Assembly (NCBI GenBank): GCA_963803155.1
Contig: CAWDMN010000085.1
Span: 62,001-126,000 of the forward strand
Length of the DNA stretch: 64,000 nucleotides
DNA from: CAWDMN01 sp963803155
GTDB lineage: Bacteria > Acidobacteriota > Terriglobia > Versatilivoradales > Versatilivoraceae
Direction: 5' to 3'
This document shows, in pieces, positions 35,472 through 43,627 of the stretch. Each line of letters starts with the position of its first letter. Within the stretch, counting starts at the first letter, position 1. The notes under the pieces were generated by a model. The model was not told where the DNA came from. It was given only the letters and a program-made list of their open reading frames with translations, and did not search any database. The translations under genes and the position numbers were made by a program.

Positions 35472-37277
35472 ATGAAGATTTTTTCTCCGGTCCTTTTTCT
35501 CATATTGATTCTCTGTTGCCTGGCTTATACGGCGGAACCGGCCCGCCACACCTTTTCCCTGGGGGTGAGAGATTTTCTCTTGGATGGCAAACCCTTTCAG
35601 ATGATCAGCGGAGAATTGCATCCAGCGCGGATTCCCAGGGAATATTGGCGCCACCGTATCCAGATGACCAAGGCCATGGGATGCAACACTATCGCGGCTT
35701 ATTTATTCTGGAATTATTTTGAGAGCGAGCCCGGCCGTTTCGATTTTGAAAGTGATAATCGCAACATCGCCGAATTTATCCGGCTCATCCAACAGGAAGG
35801 AATGTGGGTGTTGCTGCGGCCCGGGCCCTATGTTTGTGCGGAGTGGGAATTTGGCGGATTGCCCCCCTACCTTCTGCGAACTCCCGATATCAAATTGCGT
35901 TGCCTTGATCCTCGCTATATGGAAGCCGTGGAGCGATATCTCACAAAACTCGCTTTCATCGTCAAGCCGCTGCTGATCACCCGCGGAGGGCCTGTCCTCA
36001 TGATGCAAATCGAGAATGAATACGGCAGCTTTGGCAACGATAAGGAATATCTGGAAACCTTGCGAAGAATCTGGATTCGCAGTGGGATCGACGTCCCGTT
36101 TTACACGGCAGACGGGGCGACTCCCTATATGTTGGAGGCGGGAAATATCGATGGCGCTGCTATAGGGTTGGATCCCGGCGCCAACGATAAAGATTTTGAA
36201 GAAGCCAAAAAAAGAAATTCCAAGGTGCCGGCATTCAGCAGTGAAACCTATCCCGGCTGGCTGACTCATTGGGGTGAAAAGTGGGCGCGGCCTGATGTGA
36301 AGGACCTTTTGGCGGAGGTCAAATACCTGCTGGACAATAAGAGGTCTTTCAATTTGTACGTGGCTCATGGCGGAACTAACTTCGGCTTTACCGCGGGGGC
36401 AAATTCTGGAGGCAAAGGATATGAACCCGATCTGACAAGTTATGACTACGATGCTCCCATCAATGAGCAGGGGCAGCCCACGTCGAAATTTTTCGCTTTG
36501 CGCGATCTTATCGCCAGGTATGTGGGGCAGGCGCCGGAGGTGCCCCAGCCCATGGCTGCCATAGAAATTCCCGCCGTCAAAATGGAGGCGATTTCATCCA
36601 TCTTTGATAATTTGCCCAAGCCGGTTCATTCCGTTCAGCCCAAGCCTATGGAAGCTTACCAACAGGATTACGGTTTCATCCTCTACAAAACCCGGCTCAT
36701 CGGACACAAGAGTGGCACGCTCGCCATCACGGATTTGCATGATTATGCCACTCTCTTCCTGAATGGAAAATACCTGGGAAAACTGGATCGCCGGGAAGGG
36801 GAACAAAGCCTGGAAATTCCCAAGAGCGAGCCAGCTCTTCCGCTGCTTGAAATTTTTGTGGAAGGGATGGGACGGATCAATTTCGCGCAGGCCATGATCG
36901 ACCGCAAAGGCATCACTGACCGGGTGACTCTCAACGGCATGACTTTGATGAACTGGGAAGTCTACAATCTCCCTTTTGAGGCCCGGTTTCTGGGGCTATT
37001 GAAGACGGCTCCCATCGAGGAAGGCCGTCGAGGGATATTCTTCCGCGGCGGATTTGAGTTAGCGGAAGTCGCTGACACTTATTTTGACATGACTCCCTAC
37101 AAAAAAGGCCTGGTCTGGGTGAATGGCCACAACCTGGGCCGCTATTGGGAAATTGGTCCACAAAAACGGCTCTACTGCCCCGCTCCCTGGCTGAAGAAAG
37201 GGAGGAACGATATCCTGATTTTTGATTTGCATCAGACTGAACCGCAATCCATCCTGGGGATGAAGACCCTGGAATGA
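35472..37277 (+). CDS. Secreted GH35 beta-galactosidase
   Basis: 601 aa. Signal peptide residues 1-21 (FSPVLFLILILCCLAYTAEP). The GH35 catalytic barrel has GELHPARIPREYWRHRIQ, YLFWNYFESEPGRFDFE, RPGPYVCAEWEFGGLP, QIENEYGSFG (acid/base Glu, about 180) and PAFSSETYPGW (nucleophile Glu, about 257), then AHGGTNFGFTAGANSGG. The C-terminal half has jelly-roll domains, with a typical GLVWVNGHNLGRYW near 545. The family hydrolyses terminal beta-galactosides in the periplasm or outside. GGGAGAG lies before the ATG. It may be cotranscribed with the GH94 gene 143 bases upstream, although a hairpin repeat separates them. Confidence 0.93.
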   Translation: MKIFSPVLFLILILCCLAYTAEPARHTFSLGVRDFLLDGKPFQMISGELHPARIPREYWRHRIQMTKAMGCNTIAAYLFWNYFESEPGRFDFESDNRNIAEFIRLIQQEGMWVLLRPGPYVCAEWEFGGLPPYLLRTPDIKLRCLDPRYMEAVERYLTKLAFIVKPLLITRGGPVLMMQIENEYGSFGNDKEYLETLRRIWIRSGIDVPFYTADGATPYMLEAGNIDGAAIGLDPGANDKDFEEAKKRNSKVPAFSSETYPGWLTHWGEKWARPDVKDLLAEVKYLLDNKRSFNLYVAHGGTNFGFTAGANSGGKGYEPDLTSYDYDAPINEQGQPTSKFFALRDLIARYVGQAPEVPQPMAAIEIPAVKMEAISSIFDNLPKPVHSVQPKPMEAYQQDYGFILYKTRLIGHKSGTLAITDLHDYATLFLNGKYLGKLDRREGEQSLEIPKSEPALPLLEIFVEGMGRINFAQAMIDRKGITDRVTLNGMTLMNWEVYNLPFEARFLGLLKTAPIEEGRRGIFFRGGFELAEVADTYFDMTPYKKGLVWVNGHNLGRYWEIGPQKRLYCPAPWLKKGRNDILIFDLHQTEPQSILGMKTLE

Positions 37278-37321
37278 CTTTTCGGATGGAGGTGCCGTGG
37301 CCTCACGGCGTAAAGCGAAGA

Positions 37322-37405
37322 GCGGGATGGAGGCGGCCTGCCCTCAGGCCGTCTGAGCAGGTTTAACAAACCCGGGCGGGATAAGGGCATTCCGCCTCCA
37401 AGAAC
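37322..37405. repeat. Dispersed hairpin repeat, GGCCTGCCCTCAGGCC type
   Basis: GATGGAGGCGGCCTGCCCTC with AGGCCG forms a hairpin and is followed by GGGCGGGATAAGGGCATTCC. The closest relative is at 45898-45977 (GGCCTGCCCTCAGGCCG, then GGCGGGGTGAGGGCGCCCC). A partial, reverse-oriented piece (GAGGCGGGATGCCCTTATCC) is at 51016-51035. Confidence 0.6.
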
Positions 37406-37407
37406 CT

Positions 37408-37851
37408 TTAACAATGATTCTTTTCCTCAAATATGAACTTATGATTCTCAAAAAGTCGAAAAGTTACAGCCGAGACCTCTTCAAGCAGAACCTTGCGGAT
37501 GATGATATCTTCGGGCTGGGCTCCTTGCCATCGATCGATCAAGTCAACCTGGTGGCCGGTAGAGAGGAGGAAGGAAAGCGTAGAGAATAATTCACGAGTG
37601 GCGTCAACAGAGTCTTGTTCTTCCTCCAGCCAATCCTCTGGTTCGGAGAAACCCAGCTCGGTGGACATCAGATGCCGGAAAGTGCAGCCACATTCCGACT
37701 TTGATCCGACATACCATCGATTTGGATGATCCAGCAGGATTGTGCAGGGATCGGCGAGTGAAGAGTCCAATTTCTCGAATCGAACGAGTGTGGAATTTCG
37801 CCGGCTCAAGTCCTCCGGACTGTCGGTCGATAGATATACGCTATAACACAT
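37408..37851 (-). CDS. Conserved hypothetical protein, 147 aa
   Basis: A small soluble protein starting MCYSVYLSTDSPEDLSRRNS, followed by WYVGSKSECGCTFRHLM and an acidic middle (PEDWLEEEQDSVDATRELF). No signal peptide or membrane segment. It looks like a family of uncharacterised bacterial proteins beginning 'MCYxVYLST', in which the two Cys of SECGC and H of FRHL are constant; I have no function for it. It lies in the convergent gap between the GH35 gene and a Gfo/Idh gene (51 bases from the latter). No obvious start-site ambiguity. The coding call rests on the consistent protein-like composition. Confidence 0.6.
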   Translation of the reverse strand: MCYSVYLSTDSPEDLSRRNSTLVRFEKLDSSLADPCTILLDHPNRWYVGSKSECGCTFRHLMSTELGFSEPEDWLEEEQDSVDATRELFSTLSFLLSTGHQVDLIDRWQGAQPEDIIIRKVLLEEVSAVTFRLFENHKFIFEEKNHC

Positions 37852-37902
37852 TTGTGTAGGTCCTCAAAAGCTGCCGATGTATTCTGTTTTATTAACCCGG
37901 AA

Positions 37903-39282
37903 TTACAAATGCCAGGGACTCCGCATAGGACGAAACAACCTGCGGTTGGCCATGTCATCGTCAATGAAACGCTCTTTCTTTCCATCCCAGCGCAACTTCC
38001 GTTTGAGATGCAAAGCGGTGATTCCCAGGTAGCCAATTCCCACGGAACGATGGGCCACTTCTGGCGGCGCCGCCGTAGTTTTCCGGTAGCGGATGCAATC
38101 CAAAAAATTTTGTTTGTGATCGTCGCTCTTATAGAGATGGATCCCATTCGGGCCAATTTTCACCTTCGCCAAAGAATTCGGGAAAACGTCAAGGCCTCCC
38201 CGATTCACCTGCGCCCATCCCTTGGTCCCTTCGAATAAAACGCCGATGTTCCATCCAAAAGTGCAGCGGGAAAAGCGCTTGCCATCCCGCCCTTCCGGCC
38301 GCGTCGAATTGTCTTCGATGATCAAGGTGAAGCCTTCAGCATACTTGCATTCAATGTGATAATTGACCATGTTGTCGAAAAGGCCTCCCTGTTGGAAGGT
38401 CCCTTCCCCCTCAATTTCAACTGGCCAACTATAATCCGTCCCCATGCCCCACTGGGCTGAATCGACGTGATGCCCGGCCCAATCGGCAATGGGACCGCTC
38501 GAATAATCGCTGATGTTGCGAAAGCTGCCGTGGCAACGCCCGGCGCAAAAGGGTTCCAAGGGTGCCGGTCCCAGCCAGAAATCAAAGTCAAAACCTATCG
38601 GCACTGGGGTTGGCTTCACCGGCCGATTGATGGAAGCTCCCGCCGGCAAACTGACTCGAACCGTTTTTACTTCTCCAAGAAAGCCATTGCGAACCAGTTC
38701 CGCGGCTGCCCGGAAATAGCCCCAGGAGCGCTGTTGGCAACCCGTTTGCCACACGGTTCCGTAACGCTTGACGGCATCGCAAATGGCCCGGCCTTCCACG
38801 ATGTTGTGTGCCAGTGGCTTTTCCCCATAAACATCCTTGCCTGCCTTGGCCGCGGCAATCCCAATCAAGGCATGCCAGTGGTCGGGCGTGGAAATAACCA
38901 CGGCGTCAATCTCAGGCCGGGAAAGCAACTCTCGAAAATCCTGGTAACCATTGCAGTCTTGGTTTCCATAGATTTCATAAACCAGATCACGCGCGCGATT
39001 CAGCCGCTCGCGGTCGACATCACAAACGGCCCTGACCTGCACATCTTCTTTTCCGATGAAGCCCCCCGCCAGGTTATAGTCCTCCATGGATGGATTGCAG
39101 AGATTGGCCAATCCCTGTCCTCCCATGCCAATGAATCCCAATCCAATGCGATCGCTGGGAGGCACGGCCCCGTTCCTTCCCAGCGCGGAGGCAGGTATTA
39201 GGCAGGGGAAGGACAATGCTGTCGCCAGCGTCAAAGAACTCCTGCCCAGAAAGTCCCTCCGGTTCATCTGATCCTGCTTCAT
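37903..39282 (-). CDS. Tat-exported Gfo/Idh/MocA oxidoreductase (second)
   Basis: 459 aa. MKQDQMNRRDFLGRSSLTL is a twin-arginine leader. The NAD(P) domain has IGLGFIGMGGQG and VVISTPDHWHALI. The conserved EKP motif is DVYGEKPLAH. The substrate domain has WQTGCQQRSWGYF, WLGPAPLEPF and SGPIADWAGHHVDSAQWGMG. It differs from the first copy by longer inserts and a C-terminal tail with FIDDDMANRRLFRP. Probable role: periplasmic oxidation or reduction of a sugar or cyclitol. GGAGG lies 5 bases before the ATG at 39282; the frame extends to 39324. A single gene; the upstream region has a C9 run at 39435-39443. Confidence 0.92.
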   Translation of the reverse strand: MKQDQMNRRDFLGRSSLTLATALSFPCLIPASALGRNGAVPPSDRIGLGFIGMGGQGLANLCNPSMEDYNLAGGFIGKEDVQVRAVCDVDRERLNRARDLVYEIYGNQDCNGYQDFRELLSRPEIDAVVISTPDHWHALIGIAAAKAGKDVYGEKPLAHNIVEGRAICDAVKRYGTVWQTGCQQRSWGYFRAAAELVRNGFLGEVKTVRVSLPAGASINRPVKPTPVPIGFDFDFWLGPAPLEPFCAGRCHGSFRNISDYSSGPIADWAGHHVDSAQWGMGTDYSWPVEIEGEGTFQQGGLFDNMVNYHIECKYAEGFTLIIEDNSTRPEGRDGKRFSRCTFGWNIGVLFEGTKGWAQVNRGGLDVFPNSLAKVKIGPNGIHLYKSDDHKQNFLDCIRYRKTTAAPPEVAHRSVGIGYLGITALHLKRKLRWDGKKERFIDDDMANRRLFRPMRSPWHL

Positions 39283-39814
39283 ATTTCCTCCGAAGAAAAA
39301 AGGAGAGCGTTGTGCTATCCCCAATATGAAGACAGAATAGATTTCCTAAGACGAATAATCAAGGCACTAATTGAATGTCGATTGAAGGGTTCTGCCTCGT
39401 GGAATTAGTCTATGAACATGGTCAGAGTGAAACACCCCCCCCCGAAAGATTAGAGGCACGGATCCCTACCAGACCGCTGCGGTGCTTGCTTTTTACTTAG
39501 ACTTCTTGAGAGAATCCCTTAATTGGTTCCACCCGCGCGGACTATAGTCTCCGTTCCCTTTTGGTGGAGGGGATTTTCTGAGGAACCGCTCGTGCCAGCG
39601 CGTCTGGCACAACAAGTTGATGAAAATATTCATGCTGGGCGGCTAAGAGGTAGGGCCGGTTCGCCGAACCGGCCGCCTATGCTAGCGCAGACGGCGGTTT
39701 CGGCGAAACCGCCCTACCTCATAGATTCAATAACATAGATCGATTTTCTTGGGAGCCACTTTTGCCAGCGCGGCTGGTTCACCCTGCCGCATTTTGAATT
39801 ACAACCAAATCATC
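39283..39814. repeat. Repeat-rich gap before the insertion sequence
   Basis: No gene. It has a C9 tract (39435-39443), a hairpin TGCCAGCGCGTCTGGCA near 39592, a module with GGTAGGGCCGGTTCGCCGAA to CGGCGAAACCGCCCTACC at 39650-39719, and at 39785-39806 a right end of the MITE family (CCGCATTTTGAATTACAACC). The region 39581-39629 is the reverse complement of repeats at 56985-57125. Only 8 bases separate the MITE end and the start of the IS. Confidence 0.55.
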
Positions 39815-39931
39815 CAGCCCTTTCGGAACTTTGCCAACGCTATGCGTCTGAACCTCAGCCGCCAGGGGTAACCTGGCCAAAATCTCCCCCTTAAAAAAAG
39901 CCGTTCTATTTTCGCATTCGCAAAATAAAGG

Positions 39932-39959
39932 TTGACTTTTTGGAGTCTGTTTGTAATAA
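39932..39959 (+). promoter_or_regulatory. Promoter of the IS genes
   Basis: TTGACT at 39932-39937, a 16-base spacer, and TAATAA at 39954-39959 form a good sigma-70-type promoter. AGGAGG at 39967-39972 is the ribosome binding site of the first gene, whose ATG is at 39981. It lies between the left inverted repeat and the first coding region. Confidence 0.7.
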
Positions 39960-39980
39960 TACATGCAGGAGGAATTGGCC

Positions 39981-40328
39981 ATGAAAATCTCGCCTAAAGG
40001 CCCCCAGGCCGGACGGCTCCGAAAACTCAAACACGACTCCCTCCGCACTCTCTCGATTCTGCCGGAAGCTCTGCCGGGATCGCTGGCCCAGTGCTTTCGC
40101 AAGTGCGGCAAGCCCACCTGCCGCTGCGTCTCTGGCCCCGGTCATCCTCAATGGCTGCTGACCTATATGGTGGAGGGAAAAAAGCGGGTGGAAAGGATTC
40201 CCGAAGACTGGGTGGAGGAAGTCCGTCACCGCGTGGAAATGGGCCGAAGCTTTCGGGAGAAACTCACCGAAATCCTCAACGCCAATGCGGAGCTGCTGGT
40301 CTTGTGGCGGCGGGAACAAAAGCGTTGA
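39981..40328 (+). CDS. DUF6788-like small protein of the insertion sequence
   Basis: 115 aa, probably DNA-binding and accessory to transposition. The middle has CFRKCGKPTCRCVSGPGHPQ, a Cys-cluster and 'H/G' element that looks like a small zinc-binding or RNA/DNA-binding module, followed by a basic helix (EEVRHRVEMGRSFREKLTEI). Similar short genes stand before DDE transposases in Verrucomicrobia and other bacteria. I use the ATG at 39981, which has AGGAGG 8 bases upstream, over one at 39963. Its TGA stop (40326-40328) overlaps the TTG start of the transposase by TTGA, so translational coupling is likely. Confidence 0.75.
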   Translation: MKISPKGPQAGRLRKLKHDSLRTLSILPEALPGSLAQCFRKCGKPTCRCVSGPGHPQWLLTYMVEGKKRVERIPEDWVEEVRHRVEMGRSFREKLTEILNANAELLVLWRREQKR

Positions 40329-41518
40329 GGAAACCGGTTCCCCCCGCCAAGTTCAAAACCTTTTTGTTCGAGCAGTTCCAGCTGCGCCGCTACTTCCACC
40401 AGCCCGGGGATGGCCTGCCGCAACCCAGCCTTCCCCCCGCCGTGCTGCTTTGGGCCCTGGTGATCGGCACGGTGCTGCGGAAAAACTCGCACCATGGCCT
40501 TGAGGCTTTGGCACACAGCCCCGCCCGTTCCGCCTTGAAAATCAGCCGCAAATTCGGCAATGATGCTCTGGCCTACTTCACCGAAAGGCTCGATCCCGCC
40601 CCCCTGCGTCAAGCCTTGGCCGGGGTGCTTCGACAAGCCAAACGGAATAAGGCCTTCGACCGTTCTTTTTGGATTGGCTTCATTCTGGATGGAACCGGAG
40701 TGGCCCGTTGTACGCGGCCCGCTTGTCCTCATTGCCTTCCGGTCAAAAACAAAGATCAGGAGGTCTCCAGCTACCACCACAAATTCAGTTTGGGCTGCGT
40801 GACGGCGGGCGGCCTCGTGCTCCCCCTGGACGTCGAACCCCAACCGCCCGGCCAGGGAGAACTGACGGCCAGCCGCCGCTTGTTGCGGCGGATGGTGCAG
40901 GGACTAGGCCCCCGTTTTGCCCAATATGTGGTGTGGGACAGCCTCTATGCCAATGCTCCGGCCCTGCACGAAGCCAACGATTTGGGTTTGTACGTGGCCA
41001 CCCCCCTGAAAGACAATCTCCCCACTCTTTATGCCCAGGCCCAGGCTCGGTTTGAAAACACCCCCGTTCACCGGGTGTTTGAAAAAAAGAAAACCCGGGT
41101 GGAACTCTGGGATGCCGATGACTTCGATCCGTGGGATAAGCTGCGCTGGGTGTCCGTGCGGGTGCTCCGCTACCGGATTCATTATCCCACGGGGCAGGTG
41201 GGGGAAGGCTATTGGCTCACGGACATTCCCGTCAGCCGCTTGAGTTCCCCCAGTCTGTATCAACTTTGCCAGGGCCGCTGGGGCATCGAAAATCAGGGCT
41301 TCAACGATGCCAAAAACCGCTACGGACTCGAGCATATCACGCACCATCATGACAATAGTCTCTTAATCCAATGGCTTTTGATCTGCCTCGCTCTCGCCAT
41401 CGAACGCCTTTTCCGCCTCCGCTATCTGCGCCGGGGATCCCATCCCCCGATGACTCCCGCCGACCTTCATCTTCTGATCTGGACGAGCCTCGATAGACTC
41501 GCCCCCGATTCCAGCTAA
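40325..41518 (+). CDS. DDE transposase, IS4-superfamily-like
   Basis: About 397 aa starting at the TTG that overlaps the preceding stop. Catalytic motifs: FILDGTGVARC (first Asp), QYVVWDSLYANAPAL (second Asp) and YQLCQGRWGIENQGFNDAKN (the Y...R..E...K region with Glu), followed by a hydrophobic C-terminal helix rich in Arg. The CTRPACPHCLPVKNKDQEV segment holds four Cys or His and may bind zinc. The open frame is continuous back to 40091 but that part is in the wrong frame for the DUF6788 gene and has no start signal. Higher G+C than neighbours supports import. A complete, probably active enzyme. Confidence 0.88.
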   Translation: MRKPVPPAKFKTFLFEQFQLRRYFHQPGDGLPQPSLPPAVLLWALVIGTVLRKNSHHGLEALAHSPARSALKISRKFGNDALAYFTERLDPAPLRQALAGVLRQAKRNKAFDRSFWIGFILDGTGVARCTRPACPHCLPVKNKDQEVSSYHHKFSLGCVTAGGLVLPLDVEPQPPGQGELTASRRLLRRMVQGLGPRFAQYVVWDSLYANAPALHEANDLGLYVATPLKDNLPTLYAQAQARFENTPVHRVFEKKKTRVELWDADDFDPWDKLRWVSVRVLRYRIHYPTGQVGEGYWLTDIPVSRLSSPSLYQLCQGRWGIENQGFNDAKNRYGLEHITHHHDNSLLIQWLLICLALAIERLFRLRYLRRGSHPPMTPADLHLLIWTSLDRLAPDSS

Positions 41519-41898
41519 ACCTTCCGCTCTACGGGCTCGCTGGTCCCGTTTCTCCCCCGCCGATCTCCAACCGCACAACTCGAGCAGGATTGCTCCACTC
41601 GGCCCCAAAGCTGTCTCTGAAAATAGCCCTTCGTCTTCTGCCTCGCCCTTTTGCTTCATCTCCCGCTCCCGCTCTCTTCCTTTCCTCTGACCCTTGCCAA
41701 AAGTTCCGAAAGGGCTGCAAATCATCGGACTCCATTGACAATAGCGAGTCGTTGGCGTAATTTTCCACCATTCGCTCTGTTGCAAGAGATGCGAAAAGAC
41801 ATTTCAATTTAAAACTAATCATGATGAATGGATATCATGTCCGCGAGATGCTGGCATGAAGTCTCAAGATTGGATTTTCCCATCAAAGGAGGATGCTC
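41519..41898. other. IS right end and gap before the second aldo/keto reductase gene
   Basis: 41519-41717 is the non-coding 3' part of the IS. It is C-rich on the plus strand and ends in the inverted repeat. 41718-41726 is the right copy of the target duplication. 41727-41880 has no recognised feature. AAAGGAGG (41887-41892) precedes the next gene. Confidence 0.6.
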
Positions 41899-43416
41899 AT
41901 GCTTAAACGACAAGGAGGATCTCTTTCTCGTCGCCAGTTTCTACAAGGAGCCGCACTGGCGTCGGTCGGTCTGTCCCTGGGACCGAATATGATATTCGGC
42001 CAAGCTAAAGTTGCCAAACCCATGAAACGAGCCATGGGGAGGCTTAATTTTGAAGCGACCACCCTCGGATTGGGTGGACAGGCTTCATTGCAATGGACCC
42101 CGGCGGATGTCGATCCGGTCAAGATCATCTTGAAAGCCTTTGATTTGGGGATTAATTATTTCGACACCTCGAATGCTTATGGGCCCAGCCAGGCCAACTA
42201 CGGCAAAGCATTCCAACAATTGCATCTCATCCCAGGCCAATCCGGTTATGATGAAGCGAAGAGGCGTTCCATTTTCTTAACGAGCAAGACCGGATTGCGT
42301 TGGGCAAAAGGGAAGGGAACCAAGCCTGGGCTGAGAGGGTTCACCAATGGACCGCAAACCTCCGGGACTGTGGATGACCTCAAAAGGACTCTCTCGCTAG
42401 TGTTTGGGGATGGAAACGGCAATTATCCTTCCGGCGCCTATCTCGATATGGTACTGATACACCATCTTTCCCGGATGGAGGAGGTCGAAGCGGTTTATGA
42501 AGGGCTGAAGAGCCCTGACCCGCGGGCGGAAAATATTGGGGCGCTGGCAGCACTTTTGGATTATCGTGATGGAACTAATTTGACGGGGCTCAATCCCAGG
42601 GAAGAAAAGCTGATTCGCCACATCGGTTTTTCCGGCCATCATTCCCCGGCCGTGATGATGGAAATGATTCAGCGGGATGAGCGCAACATCCTCGAAGGGA
42701 TGCTGGTGGCAATCAATGCCAATGACCGCTTGAACTTTAACATGCAGTACAATGTCATTCCCGTTGCAGCGGCCCGGAATATGGGGTTGATTGCCATGAA
42801 GGTGTTTGCCGATGGCGCCATGTACACAAAACCCGCGAACTGGTCTTCCAAACCTGAGCATGTGGTGCGGACGGTGGGCAGCAGTACTTTGCCCAGCCGC
42901 CCTCTGATTGAATATTCGCTCTCGACTCCGGGAATTCACACCGCCATCATCGGCATCGGGCAGATTGATTCGGATGCCAATGCCTGTCAGTTGACGCAAA
43001 ACCTGGCGGCGGCCCAGGTTTCCTTAAAAGGGCTCAGCAGCGGCGACCGGCGCGCCATTGAAAAATTGACCAACGCCGTAAAAGAAGGCAAAACCAATTA
43101 TTTCCAATTGCCCAAGCAGGAATTGACGCCGCCCCGGGAAGCCGCGGCCCAACAGGAGATGCGCGACGGTAAACGGCTGTCCCGTTTGCAATGGCAAACT
43201 GCGTTTGCCGGCGATGAACCGATCCAGCACTATGAAATCTGGCGGGATCAAAAGAAAATCAAACAGGTGGCTTATCAGCCGCAGACTAGCAGAAAGCCAT
43301 TATTGTTTGAAGAGACAATCAAAGACAAATCGGCTCACAATTACCAAATTAAAACCGTGGACGCCGCGGGGCGCAGCGCCTCTTCGGAAGATCTGCAGTT
43401 GCCCAACCTCGGGTAA
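41899..43416 (+). CDS. Tat-exported aldo/keto reductase with C-terminal Fn3-like domain
   Basis: 505 aa. SLSRRQFLQGAALASVGL is a twin-arginine leader. The AKR domain (about 45-380) has GRLNFEATTLGLGGQ, INYFDTSNAYG (Asp, Tyr), FLTSKTGLRW (Lys) and DMVLIHHLSR (His), which is the complete catalytic set. Residues about 410-505 (LSRLQWQTAFAGDEPIQHYEIWRDQ ... AHNYQIKTVDAAGRSAS) look like a fibronectin-type-III or PKD-like beta-sandwich, common in surface proteins. No Cys clusters, unlike the other AKR. I use the ATG at 41899 (AAAGGAGG 6 bases before); an ATG at 41893 lies within the site. Probable role: periplasmic sugar redox; substrate unknown. Confidence 0.88.
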   Translation: MLKRQGGSLSRRQFLQGAALASVGLSLGPNMIFGQAKVAKPMKRAMGRLNFEATTLGLGGQASLQWTPADVDPVKIILKAFDLGINYFDTSNAYGPSQANYGKAFQQLHLIPGQSGYDEAKRRSIFLTSKTGLRWAKGKGTKPGLRGFTNGPQTSGTVDDLKRTLSLVFGDGNGNYPSGAYLDMVLIHHLSRMEEVEAVYEGLKSPDPRAENIGALAALLDYRDGTNLTGLNPREEKLIRHIGFSGHHSPAVMMEMIQRDERNILEGMLVAINANDRLNFNMQYNVIPVAAARNMGLIAMKVFADGAMYTKPANWSSKPEHVVRTVGSSTLPSRPLIEYSLSTPGIHTAIIGIGQIDSDANACQLTQNLAAAQVSLKGLSSGDRRAIEKLTNAVKEGKTNYFQLPKQELTPPREAAAQQEMRDGKRLSRLQWQTAFAGDEPIQHYEIWRDQKKIKQVAYQPQTSRKPLLFEETIKDKSAHNYQIKTVDAAGRSASSEDLQLPNLG

Positions 43417-43494
43417 TGCTGATGTTTCGCCAGAACCCTCCAGAAGAGGCTCGAAAGGATGCCGGCTTTAATATAACCAAATGTACAAATCAAT

Positions 43495-43525
43495 GGGGGG
43501 GCTGGTGGCATTCCACAGCTCCCCC
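43495..43525. terminator. Stem-loop after the aldo/keto reductase gene
   Basis: GGGGGGCTGGTGG and CCACAGCTCCCCC form a stem of about 12 pairs with a CATT loop. It lacks a strong T run (TTCGT follows), so it could be a processing or Rho-dependent site. It lies between two plus-strand genes. Confidence 0.35.
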
Positions 43526-43627
43526 TTCGTAATGTGTCATGCCACGCCAAGCAGCCCTTTGCGGCTGTGTTCCATAGATTCACGTAACCTTGCCCGCACA
43601 ATTAATTCAATTGCAGAGGAGTCATTT

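Larger units (their letters stand above)
39815..41717 (+). mobile_element. Complete insertion sequence, 1903 bp, with TIRs and 9-bp target duplication
   Basis: The left end CAGCCCTTTCGGAACTTT and the reverse complement of the right end are identical over 18 bases, and similarity continues past a 2-base gap (GCCAACGC against TGGCAAGGG). Flanking bases are CAAATCATC at 39806-39814 and CAAATCATC at 41718-41726, an exact 9-bp duplication. The element carries a promoter, a DUF6788-like small gene and a DDE transposase with a TTGA overlap. Intact frames and intact ends suggest recent insertion. The transposase resembles the IS4 superfamily; I could not assign a named IS. Confidence 0.92.

Noticed and set aside
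40091..40324. Extended start of the transposase frame
   Set aside because: Translation there is an out-of-frame shadow of the DUF6788-like gene; no start signal is visible before the TTG at 40325.
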